Below are positions 44,165-52,803 of a stretch of 64,000 nucleotides of DNA, piece after piece. The notes below the pieces were generated by a model. That model did not search any database and was not told where the DNA came from. It saw only the letters and a program-made list of their open reading frames with translations. Source of the stretch: Streptomyces sp. PT12 (GTDB taxonomy: Bacteria > Actinomycetota > Actinomycetes > Streptomycetales > Streptomycetaceae); contig NZ_QEST01000048.1 in assembly GCF_003311645.1 (NCBI RefSeq), forward strand, positions 81,313 to 145,312. Reading direction: 5' to 3'. A program made the translations under genes and the position numbers. Each line of letters starts with the position of its first letter. Within the stretch, counting starts at the first letter, position 1.

Positions 44165-44300
44165 GCGAGTCGCGCGGCTTAACGGTCTCCCCGTGGAAGC
44201 GCTTCGGCCATGACCGCCTGTATGTGAACTCCCCGGCCGGTGAAAAGATCGCCTGGCTCGACCGGACCACCGGGCGGATCACGGTGCTCGTGGAGGAACA
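44161..44300 (+). pseudogene. NERD-like protein, truncated N-terminal end
   Basis: Starting ATGA-overlapped with the TerD-nuclease stop, the frame encodes SPWKRFGHDRLYVNSPAGEKIAWLDRTTGRITVLVEEQ, the N-terminal strand set of actinomycete NERD (nuclease-related) proteins. After ~44300 the similarity stops and the frame runs antisense through another gene fragment. The coupling overlap shows it was once the second gene of a TerD operon, cut by a deletion. Confidence 0.6.
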
Positions 44301-44529
44301 GCGCGAGGCCGCGTTGGACGCTCGCGCCCCCCGCGCCGTAGAGCTCCATGGCCGCGTCCGGGTCGGCGCCGAACGCGGCTCGTTGCGCGTCGTCGCCGCG
44401 CAGGCACGTCCCGAGGTGCACCGGCCAGCACAACGGATCGTCCAGGTAGGCGCTGCCGTCGGCCAGGGGGCCGCCCTCGTATCCGCGGATCGCCAGCACG
44501 TGGGGATTCAGCACGTGAGGATTCAGCAT
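44179..44529 (-). pseudogene. Unknown gene, N-terminal fragment facing the NERD fragment
   Basis: From ATG 44529 the minus strand reads MLNPHVLNPHVLAIRGYEGG, then PLADGSAYLDDPLCWPVHLG and DDAQRAAFGADPDAAMELYG, which looks like real coding sequence. Beyond ~44300 it runs antisense into the NERD fragment, so it seems truncated at the same junction. The N-terminal repeat LNPHV is coded by 15-bp DNA repeats. I do not recognise the family. Confidence 0.4.
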
Positions 44530-44582
44530 GTGAGGATGATGACACGGGGGACGGACATGGCTCCCGCCTCGATGCGCCATGC

Positions 44583-44646
44583 TGGGTTTCGCTGAACCTG
44601 GGTTTCGCTGAACCTGGGTTTCGCTGAACCTGGGTTTCGTTGAACA
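44583..44646. repeat. 16-bp tandem repeat, four copies
   Basis: TGGGTTTCGCTGAACC repeats four times from 44583, the last copy with two changes. It ends 19 bp before the GTG at 44666. Confidence 0.92.
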
Positions 44647-44665
44647 CCGTCGCTCTCCCTGGGAG

Positions 44666-47041
44666 GTGTCCCCCATCGGCAAGCCGAGTGGATCAACGCT
44701 CGCCTCGTGGCTAAGCGGTCTGGACGGCGACCGGCTCGAGCGGGTCCTGGCGGCCCGCCCGGACGCGGTGCGCCCGCCCGAGCCGCGGTCGTTCGGCGAG
44801 CTGGCGGACCGTCTTCAGCGGCCGGGTTCTGTGGCTCCCGCGCTGGCCGGGCTCGCGCTGCCGCAGCTGCGGGTGGCCGAGGCGTTGGCGGCGCTCGGGC
44901 CCCTGTCCCGCGCCGCCCTGGCCGATCTGCTGGACGCGACCGGAGCCGAGCGCGCGCGTGGGCTGGACGCGGCGCTGGCTTCGTTGGCCGATCGCGCGTT
45001 GGTGTGGCCGGATCGCGAGGGGCTGTTGCGCATGGCGACGCCGTTGCGGCAGGCGTGGGAGCGGCCGTTGGGCCTCGACGCGCCGCTCGCGCGGCTGCTG
45101 GGGAACACGACGTCGGATGAGCTGCGCCGCATGCTGGCGGCCCTCGGCGTCCGGTCGCCCGGCACCACGAGGAAGCAGCGGCTGACCGCCCTGCTGGCGC
45201 ACCACGGCGATCCCGAACGGGTCGCCGCGGCGGTCGCGGCGGCGCCCGAGGCCGCGCGGGAGCTGCTGCTGCGGCGGGCGCGTGAACAGCGTGAACAGGG
45301 TGAACGTCGCGTGGACCCGGCGTCGGGCGCCGGCGCGCGCTGGGCCCTTGAGCGGGGGCTGCTGGTCCAGGTCCCGCACGGGTACGGGCCCCCGCGCATG
45401 CCCGCGGAGGTGGCGCTGGCGCTGCGCGGGGCCGAGTGGCGCGCCGCGTTCGAGCCGACGCCGCCCGCCGTGCGCACGGTGGCCGTCACCGAGGCGGAGG
45501 TGGACCGGGAGGCCGCGGCCTCGGCGATGGCGTTCGCCGCCCACGCCGCGTCCGTCCTTGCGGTGTGCTCGGCCTCCCCGCCGACCCTGTTGAAGTCGGG
45601 TGGCGTCGGCGCGCGCGAGCTGGCCCGGGTCGGCAAGGCGGCGCTGTGCGACGTCGTCGTCGTACGCCTCGTCCTGGAAACGGCGTTCGCCGCCGGTTTT
45701 CTGGCCTGGAAGGACGGCCAGGTCGTGCCGACGGACGACTACGACGCCTGGGCGGAACGCGAGCCCGCGGAACGGCTCGCCCCGCTGCTCCGGGCATGGC
45801 GCACGCTGCCGTTGACCCCGTCCGAGGCGCGCGGCGAGGACGGCAAGGCGCTGCCCGCGCTCGCCGGGGCCCCACCCTGCGGCGGCTGTGCGAGCGCGCG
45901 GGACGGGCTCCTCACCGCGGTGGGGCACCTCCCTGCGGGTCAAGGGGCGGCGCGCTCCGAGGAGTTGGGCTCCTCGGTCGGCTGGTTCCGCCCGCTCGCC
46001 CATCAACTCCCCCAGGACACCACGCCGTTCGCCACCGTGATCCGCGAGGCCGAGCTGCTGGGCGTCATCGCCCGCGGCGCCCTGTCCCGCATCGGCGCGG
46101 CCGAGGGCGAAACGCTGGCCGCGGCCTGTCGGCTGCTGCTGCCCACCGCCACGGGAACGGCCCGCTTCGGCGCCGACCTCACCGCAGTCGTCACCGGTAC
46201 ACCGACCGCCCACCTGGCCGCGCTGCTCGACAGCGTCGCGGACCGGGAGGCGAGCGGCACGGCAACGGTGTGGCGGTTCGGCCCCGGCACCGTCCGGCGT
46301 GCCCTGGACGCGGGCCGCGCGGCGGACGCGATCGCGGCCGACCTGGCCGCCGTGGCCGTCGGCGCGCTCCCGCAGCCGTTGACGTACCTGATCGAGGACA
46401 CCGCGCGCCGCCACGGCCGGGTGCGCGTCGCCTCCGCGGCCTGCGTGATCCATGGCGATGACCTCGCCCTCATCGCCGAGCTCGCCGCGCACCGCGCGTT
46501 CGCCGGGCTGGGCCTGCGGCCGCTGGCGCCGACCGTGCTGGTCGGGCGGACCCCGCCAGCCAAGGCCCTCGCCGCGCTGCGGGCCGCGGGCTACGCCCCC
46601 GTCGCCGAGGGCGCCGACGGAACGGTGCGCGTGGAACGCGTCCGCCCCCGCCGCGCCACCGTCCCGGGGGCGCGTTCCCGGGACGGCGGCGCCCGCGCCG
46701 CGCGGGCCTCGGCGACCGTCGACGTGGGCGCGGTGGCGGCCAGGCTGCGGTCCTCCCCGCCGGGCGCTCCCGACCCCGGCCCCGCGGCCAGGACCGACAC
46801 CGAGGAGATCGTCGCCGCGCACGCCCGCTCGCTCTCCGTGGCCGACATCCGCCAACTGGCCCACGCGGTCGACGAGCAGGGGTCGGTCACCATCGACTAC
46901 ACGGCCGCCTCCGGCAGCCGCACCGTGCGCACGCTCAGCGAGCTCTCCCTGGACCCGCCGTTCCTGGAAGCCTGGTGCCACCTGCGCGACGCGGAACGCG
47001 TCTTCACCCTCTCCCGGATCCAGGGGGTGCTGCCGGGGTAG
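44666..47041 (+). CDS. Helicase-associated (XPB/Ssl2-like) domain protein
   Basis: 791 residues without a helicase motor. STLASWLSGLDGDRLERVLAARPD at the start, then tandem winged-helix-like segments, AGFLAWKDGQVVPTDDYDAW, the WRFGPGTVRRALDAG and PQPLTYLIEDTARRHGRVRVASAACVI segments, and C-terminal SVTIDYTAASGSRTVRTLSEL are characteristic of actinomycete helicase-associated (XPB/Ssl2 N-terminal-like) proteins. In Streptomyces they are usually encoded near a separate XPB-type helicase; none is seen here. The role is probably DNA repair or transcription-coupled. GTG 44666 overlaps GGGAGG, so the exact start is uncertain. Confidence 0.75.
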   Translation: MSPIGKPSGSTLASWLSGLDGDRLERVLAARPDAVRPPEPRSFGELADRLQRPGSVAPALAGLALPQLRVAEALAALGPLSRAALADLLDATGAERARGLDAALASLADRALVWPDREGLLRMATPLRQAWERPLGLDAPLARLLGNTTSDELRRMLAALGVRSPGTTRKQRLTALLAHHGDPERVAAAVAAAPEAARELLLRRAREQREQGERRVDPASGAGARWALERGLLVQVPHGYGPPRMPAEVALALRGAEWRAAFEPTPPAVRTVAVTEAEVDREAAASAMAFAAHAASVLAVCSASPPTLLKSGGVGARELARVGKAALCDVVVVRLVLETAFAAGFLAWKDGQVVPTDDYDAWAEREPAERLAPLLRAWRTLPLTPSEARGEDGKALPALAGAPPCGGCASARDGLLTAVGHLPAGQGAARSEELGSSVGWFRPLAHQLPQDTTPFATVIREAELLGVIARGALSRIGAAEGETLAAACRLLLPTATGTARFGADLTAVVTGTPTAHLAALLDSVADREASGTATVWRFGPGTVRRALDAGRAADAIAADLAAVAVGALPQPLTYLIEDTARRHGRVRVASAACVIHGDDLALIAELAAHRAFAGLGLRPLAPTVLVGRTPPAKALAALRAAGYAPVAEGADGTVRVERVRPRRATVPGARSRDGGARAARASATVDVGAVAARLRSSPPGAPDPGPAARTDTEEIVAAHARSLSVADIRQLAHAVDEQGSVTIDYTAASGSRTVRTLSELSLDPPFLEAWCHLRDAERVFTLSRIQGVLPG

Positions 47042-47069
47042 CGCGGACCCCGCCCGCCTCACCCCCGCC

Positions 47070-50000
47070 TCACCCCCCGTCGCAGCACCCGTCGCGGCGC
47101 ATGATGCGGCCGATTTCCTGCCAGTCCTCGCCCGTCGCGTCCGTGTGCGCGAACGCCGCCACCAGGTCCGATGGGGCGTAGGGGACGCCGCCGCGCAGGG
47201 TGGTGACCGTGTGGACCAGGGTCGTGAAGTCCGTGAACGGGTCGCCCGCCACGATCGTCAGGTCGGCGAGCTTGCCCTCCGTCACCGTGCCCAGGTCGTC
47301 CTCGGCGCCGAAGGCGCGTGCCGGGAGGATCGTCGCCGTGCGCAGCGTCTCGGCCGGTGAGAGGCCCGCGCGGTGCAGGGCGCGCAGGGCCAGGTGGAGG
47401 TGCAGGCCCACGGGGGCCAGGGGCTGGTCGGTGCCCAGGGCGACCAGGCCGCCATTGGCCAGCAGGCGGCGGTAGACGGCCGTTTCGGTGTCGAGCGTCG
47501 CCAACTGGGCCTCGGTGGGCGGCACTTCGGCCTGTTCGCGGACCAGGGTGCTGTCCCATGGCGGCATCAGCGCCGTGACGCGCGGGTCTTCCGCGAGGCG
47601 CGGGTCGGCGCCGAGCAGGGGCAGGGCCGTGAACGGGGTGGCGATCAGCCGGAAGTCCGTGGCCGTGTAGATCTCGTCGACGTCCTGGTACGCGCGCCCC
47701 GTGGCGGAGGTGGCGTGGCCGTACTCGAGGCGCTGCGTGGCCTGGAGGTGCGTCGTCAGGTCGTGCCCCAACTGCACGCCGGGCGAGCACAGATGGCTGC
47801 CCACCGGCACGCCGAGCCGGTCGTGCGCGAACGCCGCGGCCTCGCGCATCACCCAGCCGGGGGCGCGCACATAGGTCTTGACGACGTCCCACTCGAGGCC
47901 CGCGGCCCGCGCCAGCGAGCGGCGCAGTCCCTCCCTGGTCGCGTGCGCCCTGCCCATGCTGTAGGCGACGCGGGCGCCGTCGAGCAGCTCGCCGGTGGCC
48001 AGCAGGCGAGGGCCCGCCATGTCCCCGGCGTCGACGGCCTCGCGGATACGGGCCTGTTCGTAGGCGAAGCCGCCGAGCGAGACGGCCGTGGTAATGCCGT
48101 AGGCGAGTTGCAGCGCGGCCTGCCGCCCGCCGTAGGTGCTCTGCCACGGGTGGGTGTGGGAGTCCCAGAGCCCGGGGACGACGGTGTGCTCGGAGGCGTC
48201 GATGTAACGGTCGGCGCGCCGCCCCGCGCGGTGCGGCCGCACGGCGTCGACGCGCCCGTCGCGGACGATCACGTCCATGTCGTCGTGCGCGGCCTCGCCC
48301 GTGCCGTCCCAGAGCCGCCCCGCGCGCACGACGACGTCCGCCCCCGGGGGCCGTCGGCGCGTGAGCGGCGCGTCAACGGTCCTGGCCCCGCCGCCGTCCA
48401 CGCCGATCAGCCGCAGCGCGCCCGCCGAGAGGTACAGCAGCGTACGGGAGTCGCCCGACCAGGAGGGGTGGTCGGCGGCCTGTGAGGTCAGGAGGCGCGG
48501 CTCGCCGTCGGGGGCGCCGTCCGGCCGCACCGGGAGCAGCCACAGGGCGGATTCGGCGATCACCGCCATCCACCGGCCGTCGGGGGACCAGACGGGCCCC
48601 GAGTCGTAGCGGTCGGAGATCGAGGTGTGCGGGGCGACGGCGCGCAGCGTCGATGCGCCGGTGTCGGCGTCGACGACCCTGATGAGGTTGTAGCCCTCGC
48701 GGAAGCGGTGGTTGATGCGGTTGCGGTCGCACAGCGCGACGCGCCGCCCGTCGGGCGACCAGCTCGGCCTGCCCGGCAGGCCCCCGCCGCCCAGGGGCTC
48801 GACGAGGGCGCGCTCGGCGCCGGTGCCGAGGTCGCGCACCATGAGGCGGCCCGCCATGTCGAGGCAGGCCAGGCGCCGCCCGTCGGGCGAGAGCGCGGGA
48901 AAGACCCGGCCTCCGGTGGCGAGCACGGTCTCGCGGCCCGAGCCCATGTCGCGGCGGCGCACCGCGAACAGCCCGTCGCGGTCGTCCGCGTAGACCAGAG
49001 CGCGCCCGTCCGGCGTCCAGGTGGGGGCGAGGGGGTAGCGCGTCGGCTCGGCCTGGAGGACCTTGCGCGGGCGGCCGCCCTCGACCGGCGCGATCCACAG
49101 GGCGTTCAGGGCCGCGAACGCCACCTCGCGGCCATCGGGCGAGAGCGCGGGCAGGTGAACGCCCCTGACCCGCCGCGCCTCTGACCCGCGCGCGGCGAAC
49201 GAACCGCGGCGGTGGCGCGGCCTGTCCACGGGGAGCGTGGCGCGGAAACGGATCTCCTCCGCCTCGCCGGGCGCCGCGGGGCGTACCACCCTGAACTGCC
49301 CGTCCACGGTCATCAGCAGCGCGTCGCGCGCGACCCACCGCACCGGGACGGGCAGCACATCGCCGTCCACGTCCACGGCCACGCCGTCCACGACCAGCAC
49401 GCAGGACGCAGCGGGCGCGGGCGTCGTGCGCAGGTGGGCGAGGCGGCCTTCGGGGGAGAGCGCGGGCGTCATCAGCTGGAACGCCTCGCCGGTCTCGGTG
49501 AGTTCCGCGCGGACCGGCCCCGAGCCATCGGCGGGAGCGGAGGCGATGGTGCGCGCCTCGAGTGCGCCCTGGGCGCCCACGGAGGCGCGCACGAAGAACA
49601 CGCGCCGCCCGTCGGGCGACCACGCCGGGTCGAAGTCCTCGAACGCCCCGTCCCGCGCCGGGCCTTCCTGCTCCGGCAGCCCCGTGACGCGCGCCAGCTC
49701 GCCCGTCGCGACATCGAGGGTCCAGATGCGGTAGGGGCCGCCGCCGACCGGGTCGCCGCCGCGTTCCGAGGCGAACGCGATCCGCCTGCCGTCCGGCGAC
49801 CAGGCGGGACCGCGGTCGTCCCAGGGCCCGTCCGTGAGCTGCCGCGGCTGTGAGCCGTCGGGGCGCAGCGTCCACAGGTGGAACCCGCCGCCGCGGTAGG
49901 CGCACACGACCAGGAGGCTTCCGTCGGGCGAGAACTGCGGCCGGTTGGGCTCCAGGTCGGGCGGCGTGAGCGCGGTCGCATCGCCGCCCTCGCGGGGGAT

Positions 50001-50249
50001 GGCCCACAGGACGTTCTGGATCTCGGCGACCAGCATGTCGCCCGAGGGGGCGAGGGTCGCCGAGCCGTTGGTCGCGGCGGTCAGGGAGAGGGACGTGCGG
50101 CCCGGGGAGCGCGGGGCCGCGGCTGCGGGCAGCTCGGCGGCGGCGATGGCGGCGGCGCCGACCGCGGTCGTGGTTCCGATGAACCGGCGCCGGGAGATCG
50201 CGGAGCCGGACGGGCGCGGGGTGTGTGCGGAGTCCAACCGACCCTCCAT
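47070..50249 (-). CDS. Exported amidohydrolase with TolB-like beta-propeller
   Basis: 1059 residues. ISRRRFIGTTTAVGAAAIAAAE is a clear Tat signal. Residues ~50-640 contain many SPDGRR-type TolB/WD-like propeller repeats (PQFSPDGSLL, AWSPDGRRIAF, ALSPDGRRLACL). The C-terminal ~400 form a metal-dependent amidohydrolase: LWDSHTHPW (HxH), VVKTYVRAPGW (bridging Lys candidate), VGSHLCSPG, LEYGHATS and ALGTDQPLAP (metal Asp). Such fusions act on extracellular peptides or lactams; the substrate is unknown. ATG 50249 puts the twin Arg near the N-terminus. The C-terminus ends RDGCCDGG. Confidence 0.87.
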   Translation of the reverse strand: MEGRLDSAHTPRPSGSAISRRRFIGTTTAVGAAAIAAAELPAAAAPRSPGRTSLSLTAATNGSATLAPSGDMLVAEIQNVLWAIPREGGDATALTPPDLEPNRPQFSPDGSLLVVCAYRGGGFHLWTLRPDGSQPRQLTDGPWDDRGPAWSPDGRRIAFASERGGDPVGGGPYRIWTLDVATGELARVTGLPEQEGPARDGAFEDFDPAWSPDGRRVFFVRASVGAQGALEARTIASAPADGSGPVRAELTETGEAFQLMTPALSPEGRLAHLRTTPAPAASCVLVVDGVAVDVDGDVLPVPVRWVARDALLMTVDGQFRVVRPAAPGEAEEIRFRATLPVDRPRHRRGSFAARGSEARRVRGVHLPALSPDGREVAFAALNALWIAPVEGGRPRKVLQAEPTRYPLAPTWTPDGRALVYADDRDGLFAVRRRDMGSGRETVLATGGRVFPALSPDGRRLACLDMAGRLMVRDLGTGAERALVEPLGGGGLPGRPSWSPDGRRVALCDRNRINHRFREGYNLIRVVDADTGASTLRAVAPHTSISDRYDSGPVWSPDGRWMAVIAESALWLLPVRPDGAPDGEPRLLTSQAADHPSWSGDSRTLLYLSAGALRLIGVDGGGARTVDAPLTRRRPPGADVVVRAGRLWDGTGEAAHDDMDVIVRDGRVDAVRPHRAGRRADRYIDASEHTVVPGLWDSHTHPWQSTYGGRQAALQLAYGITTAVSLGGFAYEQARIREAVDAGDMAGPRLLATGELLDGARVAYSMGRAHATREGLRRSLARAAGLEWDVVKTYVRAPGWVMREAAAFAHDRLGVPVGSHLCSPGVQLGHDLTTHLQATQRLEYGHATSATGRAYQDVDEIYTATDFRLIATPFTALPLLGADPRLAEDPRVTALMPPWDSTLVREQAEVPPTEAQLATLDTETAVYRRLLANGGLVALGTDQPLAPVGLHLHLALRALHRAGLSPAETLRTATILPARAFGAEDDLGTVTEGKLADLTIVAGDPFTDFTTLVHTVTTLRGGVPYAPSDLVAAFAHTDATGEDWQEIGRIMRRDGCCDGG

Positions 50250-50522
50250 GCGGTGGGGTGAACGGTCCTGGGGCCCGTCTGACAATTCCCGGTGGATCAG
50301 CGAGCGGCGGAGGCGCCTCCCTGGCAAGGCGGGGTCACCGCGACGCGGGCGACGTTCCCGGCGGGAGCGCCTGTCTCTCGACCCCCTGGGGAGACACCGG
50401 CGTCGTCTGCACGCCTTCGGCCATGGCTCCCCCGTCCGTCCGCAGACCCCCTCACCCTCTCCATGCCCCGCGGCGCGGCGGAGTATGGCGTTCGGGCCCT
50501 CGGCTCCCGGCCGAGCCCGGGG

Positions 50523-51506
50523 TCAACTCCCGGCCGAGTCCAGGGTCGTGGAGGGCGGCTCGCCATAGCGCGCGCGGTAGGCGGCGGCGAAGCGGCCGAG
50601 GTTGCCGAAGCCCCAGCGGTAGGCGATCTCGGAGACGGTGGCCGAGCCGTCGCGGCCCGCGGTGAGCAGGTCGTGGCGGGCGCGTGCGAGGCGGATCTCG
50701 CGGAGATAGCCGAGCGGCGTGGTGTCCAGGTGCCTGCGGAACGCCTCCTGGAGGGCGCGCGGGCTGACCCGGGCCGCCGAGGCCAGGTCGGCGAGGGTGT
50801 GCGGCCGCTCGGGCCGCTCCTCGACCAGGGCCATCGCGCGGCGCACCGCCGCGTGTGAGACGGCGCCCGTGCGCCGCGCGTCCACGCCCGTGGTGATCAG
50901 CCGCTGCGTCCCGACGAGCAACGCCGCCGCGGTCTGCGTCAGCTGGGCGGCGACGAGGGGGTTGGTGCGGGCGATGCCGTCGCCGACGACCTCGCGGCGC
51001 ACGGCCCGCGAGATGCCCGCCCAGCTCCTCGCGGCCTCGGGCGAGACCGCCCCGCCCAGCGCGAAACGGGCGCGCACCGGGCTGTCCACGCCGAGCGCGT
51101 CCGCCGCGGCGCGTTCGACATCCTCGCGCGCCAGGCGCACGGTCATCATCCGCGCGCCTGGCGACCAGTGCACCTGGAAGCCGCGGTAGGGGTCGAGGAC
51201 ATAGGTGCCGCCGGGGCCGACGCTGTACTCCTCACGCCCCGGCGAACTCACCGTCACCCGGCCGTGGGTGAGCTCGCACACCAGCAGATAGGTGCCGAGC
51301 GGCGCTGGCTTGATCAGGGTCTCGGCCGCGTGGTGCGAGGAGCCGTACCGCAGCCCGGAGAGCGTGATCCCGGGGAAGCTGTCCTCGCCGTACCACGCGG
51401 AGAACTCCCGGGGATCGCCCAGGCAGTCGAGCCGATACGGGCTGTAGGCGTTGCTGATGATCTCGCGGGTCTCCTCGAGATCGTCGCTGTCCACGAGCGT
51501 CGGCAA
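50523..51506 (-). CDS. AraC-family transcriptional regulator
   Basis: 327 residues. The N-terminal ~170 are an AraC-binding-like sensor domain (FPGITLSGLRYGSSHHAAE). The C-terminus has the double helix-turn-helix HTLADLASAARVSPRALQEAFRRHL and VSEIAYRWGFGNLGRFAAAYRARYGE. A TTG start at 51506 is the first in frame; a GTG a few codons on is an alternative. A near-consensus promoter lies ~100 bp upstream. Its target may be adjacent, but no operator is evident. Confidence 0.85.
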   Translation of the reverse strand: MPTLVDSDDLEETREIISNAYSPYRLDCLGDPREFSAWYGEDSFPGITLSGLRYGSSHHAAETLIKPAPLGTYLLVCELTHGRVTVSSPGREEYSVGPGGTYVLDPYRGFQVHWSPGARMMTVRLAREDVERAAADALGVDSPVRARFALGGAVSPEAARSWAGISRAVRREVVGDGIARTNPLVAAQLTQTAAALLVGTQRLITTGVDARRTGAVSHAAVRRAMALVEERPERPHTLADLASAARVSPRALQEAFRRHLDTTPLGYLREIRLARARHDLLTAGRDGSATVSEIAYRWGFGNLGRFAAAYRARYGEPPSTTLDSAGS

Positions 51507-51604
51507 CTTGCTCAGCAGGGCGTTCTCCCCTCTCCGCGCCGTGTGGCCTCCCGCGCTTTCCGGCCGGGAGCCGCGTTCGGCGAGTAGCCGACCGGTGGCT
51601 TTCG

Positions 51605-51633
51605 TTAGTAGCGTTGTATGTGTCCACAGTCAA
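51605..51633 (-). promoter_or_regulatory. Housekeeping-type promoter of the araC-family gene
   Basis: Read on the minus strand, TTGACT (51633-51628) and TACTAA (51610-51605) are spaced by 17 bp, close to the vegetative sigma consensus. The start codon at 51506 would give a leader of ~90 nt. Confidence 0.75.
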
Positions 51634-51861
51634 GGCGCGGACGAATCCCGGGTGATTCCGGGACATGTGCGTCAGGCGGACGCCATCCTGGATCCACGGG
51701 GGATGTTCAGGACGGCGAGCCCGCCTTTCGGCCGCGGCGCCGACGACCACGCCACGAGGCCCCGACCCCTGACCACGGCCGGGGCCTCGGCTGTGGAGGC
51801 CAACCCCAGGGCCGACCCGGGGCCGACCCGCGGGCCGCCCCTGAGGCCGACTCCGGGCGGC
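51634..51861. other. Intergenic region upstream of the araC promoter
   Basis: Together with the promoter and leader this forms the 355-bp gap between the araC-family start and the endonuclease stop. Near 51715-51860 there are GC-rich imperfect inverted repeats that could terminate the endonuclease transcript (for example CCCCGACC and GGGCCGACCC-type arms), but I see no gene. Confidence 0.4.
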
Positions 51862-52689
51862 TCAGCCCCAGATGGACTCGGCCCACTCGGGGTGGTCGAT
51901 GAACGGGTTCCTGTTGCCCTGGTAGTCGGTGAAGATGATCTCGTTGCGGCGCTCCTCCGCCGCGCTCGGCGGGTCCTGCGCGTGCCACTCGAGCAACGTC
52001 GAGAGCCTGCCGTGGAACGGAGTGCCGCCGTTGCTGGTGTCGTCGTCGAGCTCCAGGTCGGCGAAGCCGTCGTCGCCCTCGTAGCGGACGGCCATGTAGA
52101 AGAGCATCCGGGCTATGTCGCCCTTGTCCTCGTCGCGCGCCTCCCAGGAGTCGGCGTCCGTGAAGTTGCCGGGGGCGCTGGAGACGGGGGAGCCGCCGTC
52201 GTCGAAGTCCTTGTTGCCGCGCGTGCTGTTGACCTGCACGTCGGTGGGCCTGAGGTGGTGGATGTCGGTGCCGGGGCCCGCCGAGGTGCCGAAGTCGCCG
52301 TGCGACTGGGCCCAGACGTGCTCGCGGTTCCAGTCGCCGACGTTGCCGCCGTTCTCGTCGGCGCCGCGCGACTCGCCGGTGTAGAGCAGGATGACGCTGC
52401 CGGGGTCCGACGGGTCCTGGTCGGTCTCCTTCAGCGCGTCCCAGACCTGGGAGTAGCTGAGCCGGGTGACATCGGCGCTGATGATGTCGTGCAACGCCGC
52501 CTTCAGCGCCTCGCCCGTCCTGCCCTCGGCGTCGGCGTAGTAGGGGTGGTCGGCGGCTTCCAGGTCGGCGGCGCCGATGCCGGTGTCGGCGCTGGTGCCG
52601 GTGTCGGCGCCGGTGTCGGCGGCCATGGCGAGCGGCAGCGGTGCGGAGAGCGCCGCCGCCAGGGCGCCGGTGAGCAGGGTCCGGTACAT
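51862..52689 (-). CDS. Secreted endonuclease I (EndA/NucM family)
   Basis: 275 residues. A Sec signal (LLTGALAAALSAPLPLAMAAD) is followed by repeated DTGADTGTSADTG. The nuclease core has YTGESRG, WNREHVWAQSHG (catalytic His), DIHHLRPTDVQVNSTRGNKDF (beta-beta-alpha metal site) and MLFYMAVRYEGD. It would degrade extracellular DNA non-specifically. Nuclease plus the neighbouring secreted phosphatase suggests phosphate scavenging, though no PHO box was identified. Confidence 0.88.
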   Translation of the reverse strand: MYRTLLTGALAAALSAPLPLAMAADTGADTGTSADTGIGAADLEAADHPYYADAEGRTGEALKAALHDIISADVTRLSYSQVWDALKETDQDPSDPGSVILLYTGESRGADENGGNVGDWNREHVWAQSHGDFGTSAGPGTDIHHLRPTDVQVNSTRGNKDFDDGGSPVSSAPGNFTDADSWEARDEDKGDIARMLFYMAVRYEGDDGFADLELDDDTSNGGTPFHGRLSTLLEWHAQDPPSAAEERRNEIIFTDYQGNRNPFIDHPEWAESIWG

Positions 52690-52803
52690 GTGGGGGCCTT
52701 TCGGTGTGTGCCGGGGTCTTCTGTTATGTACCTGCCATGTGTGCGCCGGAAACTACGCGCGTAACCGGCGGTCCCGGCCCGTTGCCCCCGTTGCCCGCGC
52801 CCG

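Noticed and set aside
44583-44646. CRISPR or attachment site
   Set aside because: Contiguous 16-bp units without spacers, no tRNA or integrase nearby.
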